Positions 53,637 through 60,502 of a stretch of DNA of 64,000 bases are shown here, one piece after another; position 1 is the first letter of the stretch; every line of letters begins with the position of its first letter. The stretch is taken from NCBI RefSeq assembly GCF_000013625.1, contig NC_009659.1, forward strand, positions 2,294,001 through 2,358,000, read 5' to 3'. A program made the position numbers and the translations under genes. The notes below the pieces were generated by a model. The model did not search any database. It was given only the letters and a program-made list of their open reading frames with translations, and was not told the DNA's origin. The stretch is from Janthinobacterium sp. Marseille. Its GTDB lineage: Bacteria > Pseudomonadota > Gammaproteobacteria > Burkholderiales > Burkholderiaceae_D.

Positions 53637-53960
53637 TTAATCGCTTTCATAGCGATAACCGCGTTGGGACAGACATGCTTTCAACTCCGAAGTTTGGCGA
53701 AGACGAGAGGTCTCTTTTGTCTCATTAGAAAGCATTTTTTGAACATGCATCGAAGTTCCGCCGTCGGCATCCCCCCCACAGGCTATCCAATCCACTTTCC
53801 GCCCTTCTTCTGTCATGGATGATTTAATCCAGTAGTCCCTGTATGGCTTTGGATGATAAGTGTCATATGAAGATCTTGGCGCGAGGCCAAGGCCAATCCC
53901 GCATCCCGCTAGAAGTAGTGCCATACCAAAAGCTAGAACTCCCAAATAATTTTTCTTCAT
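53637..53960 (-). CDS. Small lipoprotein with Cys-Gly-Gly ... Cys signature
   Basis: The 107 residues start at ATG 53960, preceded by GAGGGG. The signal peptide MKKNYLGVLAFGMALLLAGC ends in lipobox LAGC. The mature part carries YWIKSSMTEEGRKVDWIACG and ends with ELKACLSQRGYRYESD. This matches the pattern W-x-K-x-x-[MV]-[ST]-x-E ... C-G ... C-x(4)-G-[YF] shared with three neighbouring lipoprotein genes, and the two cysteines may form a disulphide. It is periplasmic and membrane-anchored, probably on the outer membrane (Gly at +2). Function unknown. The reading can be extended upstream, but only with low-complexity non-signal sequence. Confidence 0.8.
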   Translation of the reverse strand: MKKNYLGVLAFGMALLLAGCGIGLGLAPRSSYDTYHPKPYRDYWIKSSMTEEGRKVDWIACGGDADGGTSMHVQKMLSNETKETSRLRQTSELKACLSQRGYRYESD

Positions 53961-54131
53961 TTTGCCCCTCTCAATATGATCGATAATCCAGCCGACACTT
54001 CTGGCTGCAATAATTCCGACATAGTAAATGGGGCAGATGGGATCACTGCGATTTTTGAGATTCGATTTCGCACAAAACGTTCTGCGCTTGTCATGCCTCG
54101 ACCATACTAGGTTGATCAAGATAAATAATCG

Positions 54132-54467
54132 TTACCGACTCTGATTAAGAACATAACCTTTTCCTTTCATACAGTTTACCCATTCCCTCCCCAATCTTTC
54201 ACGCGTCTGCCATACCGTTTCTCCGGGCAACATTTGCCCCTCCACATTCCCCCTCGTAAATGGCTTGTCGTCATCACGAGATCCACCACAAACAAACGAA
54301 TCATCCCTACGTTCATCTGGCGTCATACCATTCTTTTTCCACTTCTGAAGATGAGGTTCTATTGAGATTGGAGAAGGATTTCCATTCATCCACATTCCAC
54401 CAACTCCACAGCCTGTTATCAAAAAAGTGACATTTAGGACAATCCAATAAGATAAGGAACGCTTCAT
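54132..54467 (-). CDS. Small lipoprotein, intact paralogue of the frame-broken neighbour
   Basis: The 111 residues start at ATG 54467. Signal peptide MKRSLSYWIVLNVTFLITGC has lipobox ITGC. The mature part reads GVGGMWMNGNPSPISIEPH, then WKKNGMTPDERRDDSFVCGG, GQMLPGETVWQTRERLG and WVNCMKGKGYVLN. It is colinear with the next gene upstream (54513-54852) over the whole length, so the two are a tandem duplication. It shares the Cys-Gly ... Cys-x(4)-Gly-Tyr signature. Unlike the other copies it has no good ribosome site. Function unknown. Confidence 0.82.
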   Translation of the reverse strand: MKRSLSYWIVLNVTFLITGCGVGGMWMNGNPSPISIEPHLQKWKKNGMTPDERRDDSFVCGGSRDDDKPFTRGNVEGQMLPGETVWQTRERLGREWVNCMKGKGYVLNQSR

Positions 54468-54512
54468 TTGCAATTTATAGAACAGAAATTATCCGCCACG
54501 TCCGGAAATTAA

Positions 54513-54852
54513 CTACGATTTATTCGTGGCAACAACATAACCTTTAGCTCGCATGCAATTTGCCCACGCATTACCTAATCTTGTATACGTATCCCATATG
54601 GTTTCTCCGGGCAGCATTAATGTCGCCTCATTTCCCCTAAAAAAAGGTTTACGATCATCTCGTGATCCACCGCACGCAAATGAATCCTCTCTGCGCTCCT
54701 CAGGAGTTACACCTTTTTTTTTCCCAGTTTTCAAGGTGCGGTTTTATTGGTGCAGGAAAAGGATTTCCATTCATCCACATACCACCGATTCCGCACCCTC
54801 CGAGGAGCGTACTTAAACATAAAGCCATAGCCAATATAAAACGACGCTTCAT
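54513..54852 (-). pseudogene. Small lipoprotein paralogue broken by one extra A in an A9 run
   Basis: ATG 54852 (AGGGG upstream) opens a signal peptide MKRRFILAMALCLSTLLGGC and then GIGGMWMNGNPFPAPIKPH, but the frame ends after 50 residues at TGA 54700. The rest (GVTPEERREDSFACGG ... ANCMRAKGYVVATNKS) is in the next frame. With eight A instead of nine at 54714-54722 the protein reads ENWEKKGVTPEER, aligning with QKWKKNGMTPDER of the intact copy with no gap, giving about 112 residues. The break could be a real mutation, a slippage-prone switch or a sequence error. Confidence 0.8.
54714..54722 (-). repeat. Homopolymer of nine A (coding strand) at the lipoprotein frame break
   Basis: There are nine T on the plus strand. 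Eight would restore the lipoprotein frame. It is the second homopolymer frame break in this window, after the G8 tract of the helicase. Confidence 0.9.
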
Positions 54853-54926
54853 TTGTGGCCCCTAATATCATTAACGCAGCTTCGGCCAAAGCAACTTGTA
54901 TTTCGGTTCTATTACTCGCTACAAAA

Positions 54927-55448
54927 CTAGCTGCATTGCCGAAATGGCAAACCATTGATTGGTGCGACTGCAGTAGTCACCTTATTATTCCCATCCGAAA
55001 TAATTTCTCTCACCTTTACGCCCTGGCAAACACCACGATGAAATGACATGGAAGTGTCGTAGTCTTGTCCGGCTTTAGGAGTAAAGTTCGTATAAATCGG
55101 ACCGCAACTTTCCCATACTCCATTCGCTTTTTGGGCTTGCCAATGCATCATTATCGTAAGGGGTTTATTAGCCGGAATTGCGTACTCATGATAAGAAAAC
55201 GGCATATCGTCAGTGGCCGGCATTCCTATTTTTTTATTCGGTTTTAGGTAGGAAAATCCCCCTGCTCCCGCATGAATCACTGTCTGAGGATTACCGTCAC
55301 AAACGTCGCCGAGGTATAGATATACCGCTGTTCCGTGAAAGACACGAATTCTTGCTTGAGTTGCAGAATCGAATGCAGTTTGTATACCAGATGACGTTGT
55401 ACAACCTTGAAGCACTAGAAGAAAAACAATGCCAGAGAATTTCAACAT
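54927..55448 (-). CDS. Hypothetical lipoprotein, 173 residues
   Basis: ATG 55448 starts MLKFSGIVFLLVLQGCTTSS, a lipoprotein signal with lipobox LQGC. The mature protein begins with an Ala/Thr-rich stretch and then ARIRVFHGTAVYLYLGDVC. It has GAGGFSYLKPNKKIGMPATD in the middle and IPANKPLTIMMHWQAQ further on. Six cysteines, including the lipidated one, allow several disulphides in a beta-rich fold. It does not carry the repeat signature of its neighbours. It starts 11 bases after the next lipoprotein gene upstream, so the two are probably co-transcribed. I recognise no named family; function unknown. Confidence 0.8.
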   Translation of the reverse strand: MLKFSGIVFLLVLQGCTTSSGIQTAFDSATQARIRVFHGTAVYLYLGDVCDGNPQTVIHAGAGGFSYLKPNKKIGMPATDDMPFSYHEYAIPANKPLTIMMHWQAQKANGVWESCGPIYTNFTPKAGQDYDTSMSFHRGVCQGVKVREIISDGNNKVTTAVAPINGLPFRQCS

Positions 55449-55459
55449 CAATATTCACT

Positions 55460-55777
55460 TCACTTCTGATAATTGCATGAGGAGAGATTCTTAACCTGCT
55501 TACAAATGTCAAATCCACTAGTATGAGAAAAACCATCTTGCAACATACACTTCTGTGCTGCTGCATAAGCGTTATCGCCCATTTTTCCGTTGGCATAAAG
55601 ATTGTCAAAGCCACACGACAGCATCTTCTCTTTTACTTCTTCAACTGATACTCCCGTCTTAACCCACTGTTTGAATTCAGGAGGCGGTGGCTGGAAGGGC
55701 TTTGCGCAAGCAGAAAGAAGAAAAGGAACAGAAACTAGAATTAAGCTTCTCTTATTAATCCTGAATTTACTTTTCAT
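55460..55777 (-). CDS. Small lipoprotein with Cys-Gly ... Cys signature
   Basis: The 105 residues start at ATG 55777. Signal peptide MKSKFRINKRSLILVSVPFL is followed by lipobox LSAC. The mature part begins AKPFQPPPPEFKQWVKTGVS, then VEEVKEKMLSCGFDNLYANG and AAAQKCMLQDGFSHTSGFD. It is the clearest member of the W-x-K-x-G-x-[ST]-x-E-E ... C-G ... C-M-x(3)-G-[YF] family seen here; small lipoproteins of this kind occur in many proteobacteria. Two further cysteines follow near the C-terminus. It is the first gene of the lipoprotein run. Confidence 0.82.
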   Translation of the reverse strand: MKSKFRINKRSLILVSVPFLLSACAKPFQPPPPEFKQWVKTGVSVEEVKEKMLSCGFDNLYANGKMGDNAYAAAQKCMLQDGFSHTSGFDICKQVKNLSSCNYQK

Positions 55778-55859
55778 TATCGATTTTAGAAATGATCTGA
55801 TGCTGGCATACAAGCCAAAAATACCTTTGAATTGCGCACTCTCACTCCCTCAATAAAAT

Positions 55860-56159
55860 TTTGCATCTCGCGAAAATAATAAAATATTTCCCAAGAAGAA
55901 CACGTAACGATACAGAGAATTTAAAGTAACTGCTTCCCATGTTCATGGTGGAAGTTGTTAAAAAATGACAAATCAAAAAGGCTAACCTTATCGATAGATA
56001 GACGACTTCCAGATCAATGAATTTAGTGAGGCCGCATACCCGTCAAATGGGTAGAAGCCAGATAATGAAGGGAAGTAAATGACTGTAGGCCAAGAATAAT
56101 CCGCAAGACAAAATTTGCGAGGTTGTAGCACAAGTACAAAACAGCTGTACTGGAAAAGT
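55860..56159. other. AT-rich stretch without a recognised gene
   Basis: About 300 bases lie between the first lipoprotein gene and the end of motD. I see no convincing frame, terminator or RNA. It marks the border between the AT-rich lipoprotein patch and the GC-richer flagellar operon. The promoter of the lipoprotein run may lie at its left end. Confidence 0.5.
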
Positions 56160-56939
56160 TTAATCTTCCGCCGTCACCGGCACCTCAGTAACCACATCCG
56201 GCACGCCGGACAGGATCATCAGTTGCACGCGACGATTGCGTAAGCGCCCTTCTGTCGTGTCATTGCTATCGACAGGCAGGTTGGCACCGTGGCCCATGGC
56301 GACCAAGCGCTTTTCAGCTACGCCGTTTGCCAGGAACAAGCGCACCACGCTGCTGGCACGTACGGCGGAGAGTTCCCAGTTGGACGGGAACATGGTGTTA
56401 TTGATTGGGGTGTTGTCGGTATGGCCTTCGACCTGGATGTCGTTGTCGACATCCTTCAAGACCTGCGCCACTGCACGCAAGGCGGCTTCCGATTGCGCAT
56501 TCAGTTTGGCTTCACCCGGCGCAAACAGGACACTCGCATTGATTTCGACACTGACGCCGCGATTGGTCTGGGTGACGCGTACCTTGCCCTGGCTGACCAA
56601 GGGTGCCATCGCTTTGAGGATGTCGCGAGCAATGCTGGTCATGCGCGCTTTTTCGCGTTTGACGACTGCTTCATTTGCGCGTTGCGCCGGCGTCGGAATC
56701 GGTAAAGGCAGGATGGGCGCGTTCTGGCTGACCGGATCCTTGATGGTTTGCGTCTTCGCTGCCACCCCGCCGAAAGCGATGCCTAGCGAGCTGGAGAGGA
56801 TGCGGTACTTGCCTTCATTGACGGATGAAATCGCGTACATGACGACGAAGAAGGCGAACAGGAGCGTGATGAAGTCGGCGTAGGACACCAGCCAACGCTC
56901 ATGGTTTTCATGCTCTTCTTCGTGTTTTCTACGTGCCAT
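56160..56939 (-). CDS. motD: Flagellar motor protein MotD (MotB family)
   Basis: This is the peptidoglycan-binding half of a stator unit. The 259 residues include one membrane segment with the proton-binding Asp22 in SYADFITLLFAFFVVMYA and a plug/linker region. The C-terminal OmpA-like domain (about 130-245) has DIQVEGHTDNTPIN and NWELSAVRASSVVR. It is paired with motC 28 bases upstream. A location right after fliA fits the MotC/MotD type of Pseudomonas rather than MotA/MotB. Confidence 0.93.
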   Translation of the reverse strand: MARRKHEEEHENHERWLVSYADFITLLFAFFVVMYAISSVNEGKYRILSSSLGIAFGGVAAKTQTIKDPVSQNAPILPLPIPTPAQRANEAVVKREKARMTSIARDILKAMAPLVSQGKVRVTQTNRGVSVEINASVLFAPGEAKLNAQSEAALRAVAQVLKDVDNDIQVEGHTDNTPINNTMFPSNWELSAVRASSVVRLFLANGVAEKRLVAMGHGANLPVDSNDTTEGRLRNRRVQLMILSGVPDVVTEVPVTAED

Positions 56940-56967
56940 GGTGGATCAATCTGCAGACGCTGTGGAC

Positions 56968-57708
56968 TTACATCAGGTAGACGTTCATCCGCTCTTCGAT
57001 CAAGCGCGGATTATCACCGGCTGCAATACCGGCAAATGCGTCTGCCAGCATTTCATGTTTGAAGATGTCGCGATTGACCAGCGCCTTGAGTTTGCTGGAG
57101 ATAGGCAGGAAGATCAGGTTGGCAAAGCCGACACCATAAATCGTTGCAACAAATGCCACCGCGATACCGCTACCGAGACGGCTGGGATCGGACAGGTTTT
57201 CCATCACATGGATCAAACCCAGTACCGCGCCCAGGATACCGATGGTTGGCGCATAGCCGCCGGCGGCTTCCCAAATCTTGATGGACAGGCGTTGACGCGT
57301 TTCATACGCGCCGATTTCCAAATCCAGTACGTCGCGCAATTTGGTCGGATCAACGCCATCGACGATCAGGCGCAAGCCGTGGGCGATGAATGGATCTTGT
57401 ATGTCCTTGATGACACGTTCCAGGCTGAGCAAACCTTCGCGCCGCGCAATGACGCTCCAGGCGGTAATGTCCTTGATCAGGGCCGGATAGTCATCCTCCT
57501 TCGGCATGAAAACCTGGCCCGACATTTTGAGGCCCTGCACGAAGTTGCGCCAGCCGCTTTGCAGCAGGACTGCTCCTATGGTACCGACGACGACGATGAT
57601 AAAAGCAGCAGGTTGTACCAGCGAACCCAATGCCCCGCCTTCGAGCAATTGCCCGAGGAGGATCCCGCCCAGCGCCAGCGCTATACCAACTAAGCTACCC
57701 CAGTCCAC
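56968..57708 (-). CDS. motC: Flagellar motor protein MotC (MotA family)
   Basis: This is the ion-channel half of the stator. The 246 residues have four membrane segments (near 3-20, 30-50, 145-170, 180-200), and the conserved TIGILGAVLGLIHVMENL and AVAFVATIYGVGFANLI motifs. The start is GTG 57708 with GGGAG 6 bases upstream, and it overlaps the fliA end by 19 bases, so it is translated with fliA. It pairs with motD. Confidence 0.93.
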   Translation of the reverse strand: MDWGSLVGIALALGGILLGQLLEGGALGSLVQPAAFIIVVVGTIGAVLLQSGWRNFVQGLKMSGQVFMPKEDDYPALIKDITAWSVIARREGLLSLERVIKDIQDPFIAHGLRLIVDGVDPTKLRDVLDLEIGAYETRQRLSIKIWEAAGGYAPTIGILGAVLGLIHVMENLSDPSRLGSGIAVAFVATIYGVGFANLIFLPISSKLKALVNRDIFKHEMLADAFAGIAAGDNPRLIEERMNVYLM

Positions 57709-58421
57709 GCTTTCTCCCTTAAATTCGCACGCATCCTGGCGATAGCTTGACTATGCAATTGCGATACGCGTGATTCGGTGACCCCCATGACGGCGCCAAT
57801 TTCCTTCAAGTTCATTTCCTGCTCATAGTACAAACCCATGAGGATTTTTTCGCGCTCCGGCAGTGCCTGGATGGCTTCAATGACCGCGGCACGGAAGCCG
57901 GTATTCATCAGGTTTTGCAAAGGGTCTGGCGACTCGTCGGTGCAATAACGATCGAGAAAGTGTTCGTTGTCTTCGCTATCGTGGAAGTCTTCGTAATAGA
58001 CCAGTTGGTGGCCACCACCGTCGCTGAGCAAATCCTGATAATCAGCCAGCGATAGCTTGAGCTGTTTCGCCACTTCGCTTTCATTCGGCGGACGTCCGAG
58101 ACGCTGCTGCAAGGTATTCATTGCCACCTCGATTTTGCGCATGTTCTGACGCATGCTACGCGGCATCCAGTCGCTGCTGCGCAATTCATCCAGCATCGCA
58201 CCGCGTATACGTTGCACCGCATAGGTCTCAAACTGCGCACCATGCGTTTCTTCGTAGCGGCTCACAGCATCCAGCAAACCTATCATGCCGGCTTGAATCA
58301 AATCATCGACTTCTACGCTAGGCGGCAGCTTGGCTTTCATCTGGTGCGCCAGCTTTTTGACGAGCGGCGCATGCTCACCTACCAGATGATTTTTGTCCGA
58401 TTTTCCGGCCGCTGTATACAT
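57690..58421 (-). CDS. fliA: Flagellar sigma factor FliA (sigma-28)
   Basis: It directs RNA polymerase to late flagellar and chemotaxis genes. The 243 residues contain region 2 (VDDLIQAGMIGLLDAVSRYE; TYAVQRIRGAMLDELRSSDW), region 3 (LGRPPNESEVAKQLKLS) and region 4 (LPEREKILMGLYYEQEMNLK; IGAVMGVTESRVSQLHSQAI). ATG 58421 (MYTAAGKSDKNHLV) was chosen: GGAG lies 12 bases upstream and the upstream extension runs into fleN. Gap to fleN is 7 bases. Confidence 0.96.
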   Translation of the reverse strand: MYTAAGKSDKNHLVGEHAPLVKKLAHQMKAKLPPSVEVDDLIQAGMIGLLDAVSRYEETHGAQFETYAVQRIRGAMLDELRSSDWMPRSMRQNMRKIEVAMNTLQQRLGRPPNESEVAKQLKLSLADYQDLLSDGGGHQLVYYEDFHDSEDNEHFLDRYCTDESPDPLQNLMNTGFRAAVIEAIQALPEREKILMGLYYEQEMNLKEIGAVMGVTESRVSQLHSQAIARMRANLREKAWTGVA

Positions 58422-58428
58422 ATGTGAA

Positions 58429-59244
58429 TCAGGCTCCAAACTTGGCGCCGTGGGCGGGCAAGGCAAAACGTTCGGCCAGGCCGCGGAAGGCAACCGAGGC
58501 ACCCGCCAGCGGGAAAGCGTCGATCACTGCCCTGCCCAGTCGTGCAGCACGTGTCAGATGATCGTCCCGCGGCACGAAGCCGACGGAATGTAATTGCAAG
58601 GCCAGATAACGACTGGCAGCTTGCGCCATGTTTTGATAAACCACTGCTGCTTCCTGTTCATCGGCACCTGTCACCAGGATGCCGAAAGGACGGCGACCCA
58701 ATTGGGCGTTTAATCTTTTAATCAGTGCGTAGGCCTTCTTGATCGAGGCTGCACCCGGTGCAACCTGCACAATGATTTCACCATTGGCCATCGCCGGGAT
58801 CGCAAAGCTGTCATCCGCATCCAGTTCGGCGTCGACCATCAACACATCGGATTGCGCTGCCAGCACGCCAAAAGCGTTCGACAGGCGGCGTTGCTGATGC
58901 CGGTCACCATCGGCCGCATGCAGCGAACCACGGGTCAGCGAAGCAAGGCCAAAGCCCTGCGGCATCGCATGTACAACCTGGTTCAGCGCACGTTCCTGAC
59001 GTGCGACGTCCAGCAAGGTAGCCTGCAATTCCACACCCATGCGCTGGCTGATGCCATCGTTGGAGGCGCAGGCGTCGAGCAATACGACATCGCTACCGCT
59101 TAAGGCCAGTGAGGCGCTCAGATTGACCAGCATCGCGCTTTTATCCGTGACTGACGTCGCCGATAAAAAGGTAAAAATGCGCGGCTTCGGTCCTGCGAGC
59201 ATACGCCGCAAACCTTCTGCCTGATCACATTCGAAACTAGCCAA
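58429..59244 (-). CDS. fleN: FleN/FlhG-like MinD-family protein with degenerate P-loop
   Basis: It controls flagellar number as the partner of FlhF. The 271 residues have the N-terminal QAEGLRRML motif (the FlhF-activating helix of FlhG) and a MinD-like fold. However, the deviant Walker A of the family (KGGVGKT) is replaced by SATSVTDKS at 28-36, and the usual LLDADLG is LLDACAS. ATP binding may be weak or lost. It overlaps the flhF end by 8 bases. Position between flhF and fliA makes the identity firm; activity is in question. Confidence 0.88.
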   Translation of the reverse strand: MASFECDQAEGLRRMLAGPKPRIFTFLSATSVTDKSAMLVNLSASLALSGSDVVLLDACASNDGISQRMGVELQATLLDVARQERALNQVVHAMPQGFGLASLTRGSLHAADGDRHQQRRLSNAFGVLAAQSDVLMVDAELDADDSFAIPAMANGEIIVQVAPGAASIKKAYALIKRLNAQLGRRPFGILVTGADEQEAAVVYQNMAQAASRYLALQLHSVGFVPRDDHLTRAARLGRAVIDAFPLAGASVAFRGLAERFALPAHGAKFGA

Positions 59245-60502
59245 GAATCACCTCACGCAAACTCTTATCGTTCATTCCACGTACCGTATTTGCCATCACG
59301 GCAGGTATCTCCGCATCACCCAATTGGAACGGCGCTGTTTCGCGCTTGAGTTTAAATGCACGGTCAACCAGATACTGCTGGTTGGCGACGTGCAGGTCTT
59401 CCGGCACGCGTTGTCCGTTCGCGACGTAGTATAAGTTCAATTTCTGTCTAATGACTACATCTAGTGCACTACCAATGGTTGCAGCTTCATCGAGTTTGGT
59501 CAATATGCAACCGGCCAGGCCGTCTCCCATGTAGGAACGCACCACTTCATTCAGCGTTTCGCCGGTCGAGGTCGCATTCAGGCACAACAGGCGTTTGACC
59601 TGGTCACCGGCACCAGTCAGCATCGCGATCTGGTCCGCTACCATCTGGTCACGCTGGCTGACGCCAACGGTATCGATCAGGACAGTATGCTTGCCTTTTA
59701 GCTCATCCAGTGCAATGCGCAGGTCGGCTTCATCCTTGACCGAATGCACCATGACGCCGAGGATTTTGCCGTAGATGCGCAGTTGTTCGTAGCCACCGAT
59801 ACGGTAGCCGTCAGTGGTAATCAGGGCCAGTTTGCTGGGGCCATGGCGCATCACGCAACGTGCTGCCAGTTTGGCTGTCGTTGTCGTTTTACCTACACCG
59901 GTCGGGCCGACCAAAGCGTAGACGCCGCCCTTTTCCAGGATTTCGTTTTCATCGCCTATGGTCGCCAGGTTGCGCGCCAGGATGGATTTGATCCATTCCA
60001 TACCGCTTTGATTGCTGGCACCGGCAGGCAAACGCGCGATCAGGTAACGCGCCAGGCTGGCGCTGAAACCTGCGGCCAGCATTTCGCGCAGTACGGTCGA
60101 TTTGACCGGCTCACGCTTTTGCGGATCGTTCCATGCCAGTTCGGACAACTGGATTTCCAGCATGCCGCGCATCGAGCGGATTTCACTCATCATATTGTTC
60201 AGTTCGGCACTGCTGATTTCTACCTTGTCGGACGACTGTGCCGCATTCGACGTCAATGCCAGCGGAGCCGGCTGGCTTGGCTTGTGGTGCGGCACCAGCG
60301 AAGCCAGCGTGGTTTCCGAAATGGCCGCACGTTCCACCATCGGTTCCGCCAGCGAGGCCATATCCTCACCGGCCAGAGCCAGGATCTCCACGCCGCCATC
60401 GATGGCGCGATTGGAGAGGATGACCGCATCAGGCCCGAGTGCTTCGCGCACCAGACTCCATGCGCCGCGTGACGTGCTTGCCGTAAATTTCCTGACGTTC
60501 AT
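59237..60502 (-). CDS. flhF: Flagellar GTPase FlhF (SRP family)
   Basis: This SRP-type GTPase sets the place of flagellum assembly. The 421 residues comprise an N-terminal basic region (NVRKFTASTSRGAWSLVREA), a variable linker, an N domain and a G domain with GPTGVGKTTTTAKLAARC, TTDGYRIGGYEQLRIYGK, VLIDTVGVSQRDQ and LTKLDEAATIGS. The ATG overlaps the flhA stop (ATGA). It usually marks polar flagella, though it is also found with lateral ones. Confidence 0.96.
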   Translation of the reverse strand: MNVRKFTASTSRGAWSLVREALGPDAVILSNRAIDGGVEILALAGEDMASLAEPMVERAAISETTLASLVPHHKPSQPAPLALTSNAAQSSDKVEISSAELNNMMSEIRSMRGMLEIQLSELAWNDPQKREPVKSTVLREMLAAGFSASLARYLIARLPAGASNQSGMEWIKSILARNLATIGDENEILEKGGVYALVGPTGVGKTTTTAKLAARCVMRHGPSKLALITTDGYRIGGYEQLRIYGKILGVMVHSVKDEADLRIALDELKGKHTVLIDTVGVSQRDQMVADQIAMLTGAGDQVKRLLCLNATSTGETLNEVVRSYMGDGLAGCILTKLDEAATIGSALDVVIRQKLNLYYVANGQRVPEDLHVANQQYLVDRAFKLKRETAPFQLGDAEIPAVMANTVRGMNDKSLREVILG

